A DNA stretch of 64,000 bases from Sipunculus nudus (GCA_026874595.1 CM049310.1:88047556-88111555), one strand, 5' to 3'. Numbered from the stretch's first letter, positions 12,616-26,302 are shown. Notes: generated by a model from the letters alone, not told the origin. Program-made: numbers and translations.

Positions 12616-15600
12616 TCTCACACAGGGAATTCAGTGGACGTTATTTATAGGCTATTTGGCATCTATTATTTATCTTTTTTAGAGTATCACTCATATACAG
12701 TGATCTGAATAAACAGCAACTAAATAATTTCCTAGTGCATATAAAGATTAATAGGATGAAAGAGAATTAAATTTATTCTCAAAGGTCGCTTCATTAAGTC
12801 ATTAAAATATATGCTTTGTCTAACTGATGTTAACATAGTCAATACTATAATTTTAAAATGTAACAGTTTTTGCAAAATACAAGGCTAACATTTATTCTTA
12901 GAGACATTCGTTACATCATTTAATCACCTACTTATGTTTCATCACCACGCGCCCTTGGGATTACTGACAATCTAAAGATAAACAAATGAGCTGTAAAATA
13001 CCTTTATGTAACCAACAGAAACAAAGTTAAATATATTGGTACGAATCACGTTTGATTACACACCACTCAGTGAATTCCCATGTATAATGCGCTACTAAAT
13101 ACTCGTGCCTAGCACAGGCTTGGGAGCGTTTGTTGAAAGTGTGGGTGTGTGTAAAGGGGGGTGGGGGCATTCTGCAAGTGTAGCGAGCTTGAGGGCGCGT
13201 ATAAGAGCAATAAGCGGGTGGGTGTGGGAATTGAATTTCACAAACACGGTATAATGAATTAAATATATATTTATTATTAATTATTAACATAATTACACAT
13301 TGAAAAATACGCAAAAATGTTTTATTCCTTAACAGACCTCACGATAAGGTGTACCAATTTAAACATCTGGCAGGATGTATATTTCCTACCCTTCTTACAG
13401 AAAATAATTGCATTATGATTAATTCCCTTACCTAGACCGCAAATGCACCTCCAACAGTATCCTGAATAAAATTTGGCGTGTGAAACGAAAGCGCAATGCA
13501 TACTCACCGATATTTGTATCACGGTACATCTACTCGATAGATGCATCACAGGTTACCTAGAACAAAGGCGGTCTTAATAACAGCGCAACACTATATGGCG
13601 GTCGGCAGAAAAAAAAACAAATTGCCTTTTAACATAAAACTATAAATGTTGTTCCGGATTATCTGCAAAATAAACAAAAAAAAAATCGATTAGTAATACA
13701 ACTCTTCAAAATATCTAAAAAAGTGAAAAAAGGATTTTTGGTAAATGCTGTTAACAGAAAAAAAAACAACAAAACAAGAGGGGTAAAATAACCTTTAAGC
13801 TTGAACAAATACGCGATTAATTATATGAACTGTTATACGAAGGTACATGGACATTTTGAAACAATAAGGCAGATTGTGTTTAAATATATCGAGTTTGAAA
13901 GCAAGATGTCTATTGTGAGTTGAATCAATAATAAAATGTACGAAGATGATAAAGATATTAAAGTTAAAGATTTTCCTGTTTGTTTGACAATAGCATTTGA
14001 ACAGTTTGGTGGAAAGAATGATACTTCCATCAAAGTAAGAACAGGATACAAGGTGCAGGGCTGGCGTGGCTGTTGAAGCAGCGGGGGACACGTTAGCTGT
14101 GACTACATGGCATGACTGCACCAGGCCCCAACCATCTCCCGACCCGTGGCTGGAAACGCGCCCGGAAAGGCAAGGCGGCTTATTTGTCAAGACACAGGAA
14201 ATCGTCTCTATCAGCAGTGTGCAGGGGCTGCTGCAGTGCTACCAGTTCCGGAGATGGAACCACATACCAGCTCCAAAAACTGTGTCTATCTTTTTCTTCA
14301 TGGCAGATTAGAGCGTGTTCTCTAATACATCACAGGTCCGCTTATCACCTTCTCAACCCGAAGCGAAAACAAATTGTTCCTCACCGTCCTGAGGTGGCGG
14401 ACGACACACGAGCAGGCCAAGCTTTCAGGAACGTCTTCAGGGGCACGGAGATCAAGAGTTTGTTTGCTGGAATGTTTAGATAAGATTAAACTCGAGTCAC
14501 TTTACGGCAATGTTTGCATACGGAGGGGTAGGGTTTTTTGATGCCGCAACAATGTGATGACACGGGATAAGAACACGCATAGGTCACAATAAATCTTCAG
14601 CCTCCAGCCCGTAAACGCATGGTCTTTCCTTCACTCCAAAGGCCGGGGTAACATTATTGTAAATTATTCTTGACAAGTATTCATCATAAAACCATCTTGC
14701 CGCCCGATGTATGATAGCGCACTGAGATTAACCCCCAGAGAATGGGGCGATGGTTAGCTTTTTACCCCGAGATAATAGTTGGGCTTTGCTCAGGGTGCGC
14801 GTATGTTGTAGCTTGAGTCACAGGAGCCGGGATTTTCCAGATAAGACACATTGTCAAGTGCGGATGCCTGTAAGCAACCCTCGGGATATAGACTCTGGTG
14901 GTGACAGCATACCCTTTGATACTCCCGTTACAGTTAGGTGTAGATTAGCAGAGTTTATCCCACTGTCTGCACACACTGCTATCTCAACATCACACGTATT
15001 GTCAAACAAACTCGCCTCTGTATATAGCTCTATTTCTAAAAACCAATTCCAGGTTATCTAATATATACAATAACAGTCATACTGTCATACAACAATAGTA
15101 AAATGAAACACAGCATTCCTTATTTTGAGACCAGATTCTGATAGATTATATGCTATTTCTGGAGGTTATTCGATTTTTCATAAGTAAATTTATTTTTGGA
15201 AAAATAAATTCACCAAGTATATTTTTGTTTAATATTCTAAATGAACACAACAAATTTCCTTTAAAAATGTTTTACATTTTATCCATTTTAATTTGTACAT
15301 GAATTAAAAATCATTTGAATTAAGATGTTTAATAAAGATATTTGATTACCTTTATCCACTTTAATTTTAGAAAATATTTAAAACACCTGATGCAACTGAT
15401 CGCTTTTATATACAATTAATTTATTAATCCGTACTAATTATGGCGGTTGATATATTGAAATGACAATCCATTTACCATATTTAGGTATAAATATCCTGAT
15501 TCTCTGTATGTAACACGCGCTTAATTATATACACAACTCATCGTGCACAGTATAGCACATATTGTTTCAAAAACTAGTATAGAGGATTTATCACTGTCAA

Positions 15601-16422
15601 TTCATGTTTCACTTTTGTATAATATAAATCCTAATTTAATATTTACAGGTTAAAGATTATGACTATTTGATTTATAGTATACCACATTTATTTTGTGACT
15701 TTCTGAAATGTGAACTTGGTTTCCTTACACATGTACTATATAAAGAATATGATATATAACATAATTCTGCGAAGTTAATTACACATGAATACATTATTTC
15801 TTTATCTAGTGGCATCCTTAAAATTAAAATAAAATCAGCTTTCACAGCTCTAGTTCCGCAGATAACACTTGGAACATCTCATCAGATACACTTCACAAAT
15901 CCATTGATAATTATGCATCAGGAGGGGTTGAATAATTTTTTTTTAATCCAACTTATATTCAAATATTTTATATTCATATGAATAGCTGCATGATAGAGAG
16001 ACACATAAAATATAAAATTTCTCCAAGGACCTAGTTATAATAATTGACAATTAAGATCAAAGGTCATGTATATTGTACACGTTCCTCCCAGTTTGTTTCC
16101 GAGTGAAATTTAACATAATCCAGAATATACCTGGTTCTATGCTATATTATTACATACTTGGGCCAGTGTATATATACCCCTCATATCAAATCACAGATAC
16201 TTATATTGTGTTAAAAACTATATATGTCGACACCTCATTGACATATATATAACAACCATTGCTCTCAACGAAATGAGCATGCATGCACGTTCCCGTTCTT
16301 CATTATTGATATATTTCATATGATGCTGGATATGACAGCTATTCCCGAGAGTTTTCTATCTTTTGGATTATATCGACGAGTGTTTTAAAAACTGACAGAA
16401 GTTAGCAGCAGCACTTTTAAAA

Positions 16423-16558
16423 GACATAAAGCACGGTTATTTTATTCTATAAAGCAACAAAATATACGGGATCTAAGTTATAGCCTAATTTGGTATAAAG
16501 TATAGGTTATATAGGATAAAATATACTCAGGCATGTAATCTTGACTTACCCGTATATA
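16423..16558 (+). repeat. 136-bp dispersed repeat, copy 1
   Basis: Starts GACATAAAGCACGGTTAT and ends near CCCGTATATA. The same sequence, about 90% alike by eye and the same length, occurs at 24312-24447, nearly 8 kb away. No open frame or terminal inverted repeat is seen. Probably a piece of a larger interspersed element. Confidence 0.8.
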
Positions 16559-18053
16559 TATATCTATAGGGCCAACAGTACATCTGATAAATACCGAGCT
16601 CAATAGGATCTAATCGTAAATCTTTCCTTTTGTTTTTTTTTAATACTTAATAATACATAACAAGGATTTTTTTGCAAAAGGCTAGGTCGTCCTTCAATGT
16701 GCTTTCTCAAACGCGGTATACATATATAGACCTATATATGCCTGTGGTTATTGTGGAAAAAAAAAAAAAACATTACCCGCGTATGCCTGTCAACATAAAA
16801 AGAAACATATAGTTTTTGTTGTTTGGAATTCATTTTTCAAAATTAAATTTCAGCATTCATTTTATATCGTGAGGACTAGGAAACAAAAACTAAAGATATT
16901 GTATTGCGGAGAGATAAAAAGACACAAATGACTGGGTAACGCTATATGGCCCCCGCGTGACGAAAGTGAAATCTGCTGCCTGAATCCGAACTCTCGTGAG
17001 GCCCGCGATACTTAGACAAAGAACAAATCGCGCGTGGCATCACTTGTCAGTGGACTCCTTCAGATACAAAATTCATGCCAATTTAACAACGCTAGCGCGT
17101 GTCGTTTCCAGGAACGAAGTCGGGTTTTCTGGGCGCATATCCACCGAGTTCCCGCCAATTAGCGAATAACGAAGCCAGTTAGGCCCTCATCGTCAGACAG
17201 AGAGACTCGGCTACAAATTTTCCTGCCTGAAGCCCGGGCCCTGCGGCAGCCTCGGATCGATTTAATAGCTATAGATAACAAACATATTGCCTACAGAGTA
17301 TCGGCAATGGATAGGGCACGGTTCAAATGCTGCCCCGTCTGTAATTGTGCTGTCGTTTCAAACGAACAATGCACGGGACGAGATGTTACTTGACTTGAAA
17401 CACCGGAATCATTGCTTTTTGTCCTTGCCAAAGGGTTTTATTATACCTGAATGAACACATGAATTCATATAAAGGAAGTCCTGAATATCCGAATAAAGCA
17501 GTGATTTGGTTAGGGAATGTATAATGAATTAAGATGATTTGTCGTATTAGATTACCCCTGCTCAGACAAACGTGGACTCGCTCGATTCCAGATTTCATTA
17601 ATAAGTGTTTTACGGTTTAATACCCCCACTGAATTAATGTGATTGAAGTCCTTCATCTGTTGCCGAAGAAACACTTTATGGTAAATATGTTCGTTGCGTT
17701 TTCATGATCTGAATATAACGCGGTTATAATCACTAATGATTTTACATAATAAAGGGACTTCAAACTACAATAACATCTCATCTAAGCTTTAATGAGAAAA
17801 CGTTAATGATTTATATACTAACTCTTAAATAAATATTTAATTTCAATCTAATATCAAGCCTCAAAACATGTTTGGACTAATAATTTGATGTCCTTCCGTC
17901 ATGAAAATGTAAAGCTGTTTTACATATAACTTTTATATGTACTTATAATATAGTTGAACTGATAATTAATGCTTGAAGAACTGTGACGGGTGTATACATG
18001 TTATGAAGTATATGAATCTGGAATCAAACGTGAAATATCATTCACATATTCAA

Positions 18054-18150
18054 GGGGCGTGCGCAGGATTTTAGCCTTGGGGGGGGGGGGGGGGGGGGGG
18101 GGCTCACAACCGCAAAAATTCTGAGAGGACACCCCTCCTCCCCTTCGTCC
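18054..18150 (+). repeat. poly-G-bearing repeat fragment, forward copy
   Basis: AGGGGCGTGCGCAGGATTTT is followed by a run of 24 G (18079-18102) and GGCTCACAACC. A related fragment lies in inverse orientation at 18835-18915. The GGGGCGTG start plus G run suggests one interspersed family with an expanding G tract. Confidence 0.5.
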
Positions 18151-18834
18151 GAGACCCGAGACAGTCGCGCAATGATCTATATACTAACATACAGTTAGAC
18201 CTATACTTCGCGTCTGGGATGACAGTCCCTGCGATTGGGTAATGTGTCTATTCCATCAAATTATTATAATATTAATTATATTAATTAAAACTCAATGATG
18301 TGTGAGCAGAAAGGATATATTTCACTCGTTTTTTTTAGATAATATGTAAACGCTCTGAATAAGTCGATAAGCAGGGCCTCCGAGGAGGAACAAAAGGTTC
18401 CCGGCCCCCTTCCTTCTACATTTTCAAACATATAATGCTACTCTTTATATAGGGAATTCCTGGTCGATCGGGCACCCCTTGGGCCCGTCATGCCCCCGTA
18501 ACGGTGTACCTGCTGACTTCACCTCTCATAGGACCTGCTTTAAATTAGATAAATACCGGCGGGGATTGAACACCAAACACTGACGTTACCTGAAACAATC
18601 ACAGAACGGGTATATTTAATATAGATAACCGCCAGGACTGTCGTGCTCCATAACCTATGCATGCATGAGTACAGCAGCTTTCAATGAGGATCTTGTTTGG
18701 CTACTAGAGGGTGTCATCCTATATATACTGTTACTAAATAGAAACAGTTTAAACTATGCCCTGGGCCTTACAGATACATTTTTGTGAGCTTATTTTGCAA
18801 AAGGTTTAGGCACGCCCTGACAATTGACGAAATT

Positions 18835-18915
18835 CGGTGCCCCCTAAAATTTATTGAACAGTTTTCAGGGGGGGGGGGGGGGGTGTTGCGCCCACCTTTA
18901 AACACGCCCCTGGTA
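18835..18915 (-). repeat. poly-G/poly-C repeat fragment, inverse copy
   Basis: On the minus strand it reads CAGGGGCGTGTTTAAAGG, then GGGCGCAACA, then a C run (plus-strand G run 18868-18883). Orientation is opposite to the 18.05-kb copy. Confidence 0.45.
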
Positions 18916-18983
18916 TTTACAACTGAAAATAAATAATTGGAATGTTGTAAATGTATATGCATATTCATAATGATCCATAACAT

Positions 18984-18995
18984 GATATATATATA

Positions 18996-19056
<61 letters not shown>
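18984..19056. repeat. (TA)n microsatellite
   Basis: Long TA run with two early phase slips. Confidence 0.95.
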
Positions 19057-19059
<3 letters not shown>

Positions 19060-19185
19060 ATCTATAGTCTACGTTAAGACTCAAACATATCATGCCGACT
19101 AAATTGGCATGCATAACATTGCAAAATGTTTTACCCCATAAAATGATCCAATGATCAACATTTGTTAAGGTTATTCTGTGACACA

Positions 19186-19191
<6 letters not shown>

Positions 19192-19252
<61 letters not shown>
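19192..19252. repeat. (TA)n microsatellite
   Basis: TA run with one TTT interruption. Confidence 0.95.
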
Positions 19253-19253
<1 letters not shown>

Positions 19254-21779
19254 ACACCCTTAATTTTCATAACCATAGTTATAATGAATAACACTTAGAC
19301 AAATTAACTATGAAAACATCTAGAAAACAAAATCAGTTTTATAGTTATATAAAAAATAAATTTAATAAAAATAAACACTGAGGACAAATTTATTATCTTT
19401 CTACATCATATGTGAATGCTTTAAAATTATATAGAAAAGTAGCAATTTATATAGAAAATATTTGTCGGCTGATAAAATAAATCGTTGGAAATAATAAGCT
19501 CGAGCCCATTTTTCTACAATATCATATATTATACATATATTATAATTTTTTACTCAATACATTGCATTCCTCGGAAAATTCGCAATCAGAGGAATTAAGA
19601 AGAAATGCATAGGAAACGTTATCATATTTGACATAATGTTAACACAGCTGATAGATTTTTTAAAATATTCACCCAGAAATATATACTCCTCCTAAAAAAA
19701 TCTCTCTCTCTCTCCCTTCCTCCCTCTCTCTCTTTCTCTCTTATATACAATTAACGAACCCTATGAAGCCGAAATCATTTTAACCTGTTTCAAATTATAG
19801 AAGCACATGCATGCATGCAGTATAAGAGCAAGCAATGCAGTTCCCAGCGTTAGACTAGGAGTAAAAAAAAAGAGTTAATCTTTATTCACATGATTAAATC
19901 ATGCCTCACTTCTTTCTGTCGATCGTAGAGGTCCGCATAATATTTAAAGCAAGCTGTGTGATTTCTAATTAAATTTCATACAAATTAATAAACTTTATGT
20001 AATTCCTGCTATGAGAGGTCCTTTTCAACGTGTTTCTGTGACAGGCTTTTGGTCTTGTTTATCTATACAAGATGTTTTATATATATAGTTAACATGGCAC
20101 ATGCATGGTGACAAACAGAAAAAAAAACATTTCTCTGATGGTTGAAGCTATATGCGCGGGGAAGTTGAAAGGTCAATAGTTGCCAGAAGCCAGAAAACTC
20201 TGACTTGCCGCCATGGCAGTTGTCCTTGTTGAATGTGTCCTGATTGTTTTGGCGCCCCCCACATGTTGTACACAAGTAGATATAAACAAAACGAACAACC
20301 TGTGTATACAATGCATGGGATTGGCGTTTTCTGGCCTTATTTTATGAAAGGTTCAAGGGATTATCCATAGTTGATAGATGTTATATATCGAAAAAGGCCC
20401 CTTTAATAGAAAATCTGACAGACACGCAGATAGACAAACGGTGAGTCTGATACACAGAAAAACATCTGGACATATAGACAGACAGCTAGACAGACACAGA
20501 AACAGTGAGAGTGAGCTATAGACAGAGGATTTTTAAATATATAAATTTAACTCTAGGTGATATATCTTACCTATATTGCTTATAAAATACTGTGCATTTT
20601 TTTCTTGTAGCGTCCTTTCCATGCACATAGATCCATCATTAATATGCCTTTGGTTGACCAGGTGCTATCTTGCCCGTAAACTTGTCTTAATTTCATTATC
20701 AGGAGAACCTCCATGATCCACGGTAGAAAGCTTTTCCCATGCAGTAATTGATTATGTAATCTGTTATCATGGCAAAAGGCCGAGCGTCATAAATCTGTCG
20801 ATTAATAAAAGAATCAAGGCCTTGGTTCAGAAAGTCTGTGAAAAAGAAAATATACGACATGAGGACGAAATGAAAACCCAAGGTTCTATTCTGATAATTA
20901 ATAACTGTAAAGGAATTTTTATGTTTTAAAAACCAATATATATATACTATAGTGTCACAAACAATAGCATGTATATATATGGCTCATGCATGATATTATT
21001 TTCAGGTGAGAGACTCATCAAGACGTCAGACGTAAAAACACTCAATCTAAACTCATTAAACATTGCATGGTGAAACAGTATTATATATACATGTTAATTC
21101 AATTCAACTCAACATGTTAACATGTTTCATAAACAAGTATACAAGAAATGATGCAATAATAAATATACGTTATGGGCCCACTGTTCTTTTCCTTCTCAAC
21201 CAAAATGCGTGCTATACTATATATATATATAGTAAATCAGGTATATGTTAATAATGCAATGCATTGCCCAAAGTTATACTATATATATAGAGGGTTAAAC
21301 ACAAATATAAATATTGTTTATTGAACTCATATTAAAATGTAACAATTTCCTATCTGAATCCGAAGATGTTATAATTATTAATTAAGCAATAAGCAGCTTT
21401 CGGATAGTATACTTAACAAGAATTTGGTAAATTTTACCGGTACCGAAAAGGTATGACTATATATTCAATAGTGAATTCTTTTCAGATATATAAAAAGAAC
21501 ATACAGATATATATGTACACTTAGGCAAGCGCAAAGATTAAATTTTCAACCCCTTCATCTCTAAGGTTCTCTTCACGATAAGATTACACGAAATCTTAAA
21601 TTTACGCAATGGCAAATCGCGCACGTGAAATGCTTGGTCTTTCTAGGGAAAGATAAAAAATGTCTCATATTATTTTTTATTGAAATCTTTTATTTAATAT
21701 ACGGATAACAGATAAGCTGTGTTATTATTTGTAATATCAATATTTTGTCTTGCACCGATACATGCAGACAGGCATAGAT

Positions 21780-21783
<4 letters not shown>

Positions 21784-21826
<43 letters not shown>
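21784..21826. repeat. (TA)n microsatellite
   Basis: Uninterrupted TA run. Confidence 0.95.
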
Positions 21827-21828
<2 letters not shown>

Positions 21829-22370
21829 GATGCAAAAAGGCTTCTGCATAAATGGATGTTCTCCAGTGCAGATTTGTTGCGTCTAATGATTTTCGCGAAT
21901 ATCACGAATTTAAAACCCTCGCGAACACATTATTTGACTCTGGAGTTAATGTTCGAAATATGGATGTAGAAGTTACATTATGGTTTATAATATCATACAG
22001 GCTCAGGTGAATTTATACTTGCGTTTTCTTTTACGATGCATGTTTGTACAAATAAATATTTAAAGTGAGACAAGCTTATATATATATACTTCTTCCGATT
22101 TCACACTTCATCACCGGCGAATGAATATAATAATAAAATATTCCCTCTGCATGGATGTATACTCTATATATGACAGCCGTCATTTTATCACTTTTTTGTT
22201 CATTTGAGTCTTATTGATATGGTCTTGCATTCAACCAGAAACATAAGAAAATTATCAAAACAATAAGACCCGGGCATTTACACACACACACACAAAAAAA
22301 TGTTTAACGCGGCCAGATTCCTAAAGTTAATAGGGTCGTTTGGATTCAGTTTGTGCCCAAATGTCAACTT

Positions 22371-23490
22371 AAGGACACGTGGCTGTTTTTATTTTCCCTA
22401 TATATAACATCTATAAACACCTGAGGTTTTGGCCTCTTTCTATTATTTTTAAAATAAATTCTGATATAAAATCTTTTTTACCTTGGAATTTGTTGATTCT
22501 AGAGTCAAGCAAGGCTAAGAAAATTAGGGCTTGTGTATCCATTTTCTCACAAGTCTTGTCCAAATGCAGTGAAGCCAAAATTACCCCTCCAAGCACTTCC
22601 AAACAAGCATTTGAACAACATGTCTTTGATTCGCTACAGATTTAAAAATATTTGACTGATACCAAAAACCCTAAATATATACAAGCTTTACATACAAGGA
22701 CACTTCAAAAACTTTGTTCACAACACAAGTCCTTCAGTCATGAATGGAATCACATGAAAATTTCGGGGATGGGCTAATGAAGAAGCGATTAGATTTTGGT
22801 GTGGATCCGGCACATGATCCTGATCAAGGAACGTCATCAAGGAATATTCACAAATGTACAGTCATGCACTTATGCACGAATGGACCATGGATTATGGACC
22901 GAATAAGTGAATGGCGGAGACTTGTATTAGGTATAGAATACAAATTTCTAATTGACCTTTGAATCACTTTTTTTCTAGAAGTGCTTTCTCTTTATATGAT
23001 ATTTTGTTTTTCCCTGCATATAGCATTTAGTGACAGAGAACTATGAAACGGAGCTAGGCACGCAATTGAGACTTCCTTTTCCTGTTCAAGCACATACATC
23101 TTGCTCTGACATTACCTCTGTTACGTCTTCTTGTTTTTCTTACAGGAAAAGTCAGTTTATTGAAGGAAATGTTATTTTCGAGAAACTTAAATTTAGCAAA
23201 TTGACAAGCTAGCAGACCTTTCGTGGGAATTAAAAAAAAATTTAATTAATTGATATTTTACAGAAAATCCTTATTCTGGCATTCATTTCTGGTTACAACT
23301 TCTTTGTTTTACTTTGAAGAACATGCTTTTTTTCGAGAAATTTTGTGAATGACAAGTTAAAGTATGCACACCTTTCGCGGGGATGTTTTTATTTTTATTT
23401 AACTGACTTTTAAAGAAAAGTACTGCATCAACGAAAGTCAACACTATAACCGGTCAATCCAATCGAGTAATGCTTTTAATTGCGTGAACA
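22371..23490. other. unassigned, possibly old repeat-derived sequence
   Basis: A plus-strand frame at 22379-22645 ends KITPPSTSKQAFEQHVFDSL, which loosely resembles fragments seen in repeat-derived invertebrate proteins, but I cannot name it. Another at 22744-22962 contains a GATCC-rich stretch giving DFGVDPAHDPDQG. Neither has splice or start support as a gene. Confidence 0.3.
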
Positions 23491-23633
23491 CAACTGGCGC
23501 TGCGTGGAGCAAACTGTGCAAATTATTCTCTCACGATAATTATAGAATCAAATGCAATGATTGGGATCATGTATTTTTGCGAGTCAAGGCACTCTCGCAA
23601 AATTTACGAAAATTGCATACTCGCGAAAATTTC
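23491..23633 (+). repeat. dispersed repeat, copy A
   Basis: About 143 bp starting CAACTGGCGCTGCGTGGAGC and ending in ACTCGCGAAAATTTC. It is nearly identical and in the same orientation as 24449-24592, the two copies bracketing the endonuclease fragment. It translates by chance to a short open frame. Its internal TTTGCGAGTCAAGG and CTCGCAAAATTTACG segments look like a repeat family scattered through this genome. Confidence 0.8.
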
Positions 23634-23794
23634 TCTATTTTTACAAGAAACACATTGCACGGAAAATGACGAATGTTTATGGAATCGGGAATAGTCGGGC
23701 TCTATATATTTCTGCTTCGGTACAAGACAGTCGAGAGGTGTTATGATTCTAATATATAGGTAAACATATAGATATTAAGAATATAAAGCTTTAC

Positions 23795-24264
23795 AAAGAT
23801 ATTAATGGACGTTTTCTGTGTTTGAAAGCCGACGTATACACGGTTCTGCTTATGTCTTCATTAATATACTTATGCTCCTATATACGGAAAGAGAGCAGAC
23901 TTTATTCTTTGAAGAAGTCCGAAACAGAATTAAATTAAGATGTACTCTCGAATACAGAGGCTATGGTAATCTGGGGAGGTGATTTTAATTTTAGTTTTTA
24001 AAATCTTGATGGCGGTCCTTTTCGCACAAAATATAAATCCATCAATACTGTGTCAAGTATAATGGAACAGCATAATTTAATTGATTTATGGCGTACAAGG
24101 AACTCGTCTGCACGTGGCTTTACCTGGAGAAGTAATACTCCTATTATACAACGAAGACTAGACTTTATTCTTATTTCTAGCGAACTTAATGCACATGTTC
24201 GCCATGTACAAATTTTGCCAGCCATAATTTCGGATCATTCAGCGGTGAGATGTACAATTAAATG
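23795..24264 (+). pseudogene. broken non-LTR retrotransposon endonuclease fragment
   Basis: Remnant of the APE-type endonuclease that nicks target DNA in LINE elements. Pieces in order: KDINGRFLCLKADV, then after a frameshift an acidic stretch like FFEEVRN, then WGGDFNFSF with an in-frame TAA, then NLDGGPF, LIDLWRTRN, FTWRSN, RRLDFILIS and ISDHSAVRCTIK. GGDFN and SDHS are the conserved catalytic-core motifs of this family, and the spacing suits the C-terminal half of the domain. No reverse transcriptase follows. It is flanked by a directly repeated sequence (23491-23633 and 24449-24592). Clearly non-functional. Confidence 0.75.
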
Positions 24265-24311
24265 AGTGTTTTGATATTTCTGACAAAAGTTAGCTATGAC
24301 AATTTTTAATT

Positions 24312-24447
24312 GACATAAAGCACGGTTATTATATTCTATAAAGCAACAATATATACGTGATTTAATTTATAGCCTAATGTTGTATAAAGTATAGGCTATA
24401 TAGGACAAATTTTACTCCGGCATGTAATTTTGAACAGCCCGTATATA
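24312..24447 (+). repeat. 136-bp dispersed repeat, copy 2
   Basis: Second copy of the repeat at 16423-16558, running directly into the 143-bp repeat copy at 24449. The junction of two families with no gap suggests either one composite element or a nested insertion. Confidence 0.8.
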
Positions 24448-24448
24448 G

Positions 24449-24592
24449 CAACTGGCGCTGCGTGGAGCAAACTGTGTAAATTATTCTCTCACGATAATTA
24501 TAGAATCAAATGCTATGATCGGCATCATGTTTTTTTTGCGAGTCAAGGCACTCTCGCAAAATTTACGAAAATTGCATACTCGCAAAAATTTC
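24449..24592 (+). repeat. dispersed repeat, copy B
   Basis: Second copy of the 143-bp repeat at 23491-23633, with a handful of substitutions. It abuts another dispersed repeat at 24312-24447 that also occurs at 16423-16558. Confidence 0.8.
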
Positions 24593-24914
24593 CGATCTTA
24601 CAGTAACAATACGGTAAGAATAGCAGTCTTAAGAATGGTGTTAAGATAGTCTCTTGAGTTCAGGGGTTACATGAGTGAGGTTAGGAAATATCAAGAAGCC
24701 ATAAATCCTGAGTGAATTGCCGGGTTTGTTTATTGAGATTTCATTTATATTGCTTTTTGCGTGGTTGCATTTGAACCAATGATCTTCTGCTTCGGTAAAT
24801 CTAAGTCATGTCCTCTTTCATTCTGTTGCATTAATGCTTATTTTTGCTTTTTGCAATGTACATATAATATCTACGGCTAGACTTTTAAATATTGTTTTCA
24901 CTGGAGGTATATAA

Positions 24915-24990
24915 TCTTTAATGGTAGCTCAACTAAGTATGTACATCTATACACAATTCCGTTCCAGGTTCGAACTCCGTGACAGGACAC
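24915..24990 (+). mobile_element. tRNA-like SINE head
   Basis: A Pol III type B box GGTTCGAACTCC at 24967-24978 matches consensus. An A-box-like TAGCTCAACTAAG lies about 45 bp upstream. The following ACACTTGCCCACGCTTCC resembles the body of tRNA-derived SINEs. The anticodon region is not tRNA-like enough for a functional gene, so a SINE is the better call. Confidence 0.45.
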
Positions 24991-25024
24991 TTGCCCACGC
25001 TTCCTCTCATTTTATATCCATGTA

Positions 25025-25265
25025 TTAAAAACTGCACATGCGGGCCCTGAATGTTATCTTTCCCATAGCTGGGTCATACCATCGAGGGAACCCCGAAAGG
25101 CGCACTCGTCTGTGATTGAAACACGGCGATGGGCACGGCCTCCCATTAAGCCTGCAGAGCGCTCGCCTTCGAAGGAACCTATCGTGAATAATTTCACCAC
25201 TTGGCTGAGATTGAAACTCGTAATCTCTCTGCTTTAAGTTTAGTTCTCCTACCACAGGACACAGA
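25025..25265 (-). mobile_element. possible SINE-like repeat on the minus strand
   Basis: GC-richer block read on the minus strand: TGTGGTAGGAGAAC (A-box-like), then CGAGTTTCAATCTC (degenerate B box), then a body with GCGAGCGCTCTGCAGG. Directly adjoins the plus-strand tRNA-like head. The open frame spanning it has no recognisable protein features. Confidence 0.35.
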
Positions 25266-26147
25266 AACGGTTTTATTTCTAAACCATTGGATTTTATTTT
25301 CTACTGCATGATTATATGGAAAATTGAGCTATATTATCGATTGTTTTTCGTTTTCTCTCACAATCGATTATATTGCATTGTTGTATCATCGTATTATTGA
25401 TTACAAACAATTAAGTATAAACTTGCAAAGAAGCAAAATTATGTAGAAAAATATTCCAATCCTGAACTTTTATCAGAGGTCAAGTGTCATCAACTTGGCA
25501 ACAGATCTTTCAGCACGACCTGAAATATTTGTTGTGTTATTGGTGTCCGTTTTAAAATTGAACACTTGTCTGCAGTTAATATACAAACCGCAGACACGCG
25601 TCACCATTTGAATGAATACAATGATAACACGATCTAAAGTAATCTATACTGACTTACACAGCAGATATGATGGAAATGTAGAAATTATATAAAATAATCA
25701 AATAATAATTGATCATCGGTCCGTTTCTGTTCTTACATGCAGTGATCAAACATTATTTACAACCATGCAATGCCTACCAAAAGACTTTATAAATGACCCT
25801 CTTTTCGCAGTTCGAAAAAAAAATAATATAGCATACTCAATTAAAAAACATACCTATATTTTTTCCATGGCTTTTGTCTATGTCTAAGTCTATGTCTTTT
25901 TTTCATGAACTCCCTGCAGGCCTCTGCCGGTCTGTGCTATACAGTTGGCATAGAGCTGTCGTCAACATTTTAATTTAACCACATATGGGAATACTTTTAG
26001 TTTATAAAGTTCAGATAGGTGATTGGCCCCTTTAAAATGAGGATTCCTTAATTGTACACTGAATGGGAAAAGAGAAACCTATATATATATATATATTTGG
26101 GTTCTAACAATATCTAACAAGAACCATCCTGAACCATTTTTTTAGAT

Positions 26148-26302
26148 TGTTACGTGGTGACATAAAAGCGGACCGAACTGTCTCGCTAGTGAAGCTAGCT
26201 TTTCTAGCGAAGCGGTTGGTACGCCGGACTTGTGCGCCACCGTTATGGGTTGAATCCGGGTACGGCCCAATATTTCCCCCCGAATAATTTGTCTTCGTAA
26301 CA
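26148..26302 (+). repeat. left LTR of the miniature element
   Basis: 155 bp from TGTTACG to CGTAACA. The A-box-like TAGCGAAGCGGTTGG is at 26205-26219. The B box has lost one base (GGTTGAATCC). It is 13 bp longer than its partner because of a CTCGCTAGTGAAGCTAG segment. Confidence 0.7.

Larger units (their letters stand above)
12616..22370. other. anonymous AT-rich DNA, no gene recognised
   Basis: Islands of ordinary complexity at about 13.05-13.55, 14.05-14.95 and 16.93-17.35 kb contain short open frames on both strands with no recognisable motifs. The rest is AT-rich with (TA)n tracts at 19.0, 19.2 and 21.8 kb. Poly-G repeat fragments lie at 18.05 and 18.88 kb. Confidence 0.6.

Noticed and set aside
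13795-14483. Overlapping 131- and 123-codon frames on opposite strands
   Set aside because: GC-richer block where stop codons are rare by chance; neither frame shows family features.
18965-19294. 109-codon frame rich in Ile-Tyr
   Set aside because: Direct translation of (TA)n tracts; likewise the IYIYIY frames at 2154, 3202, 21690, 45064, 57367 and 59488.
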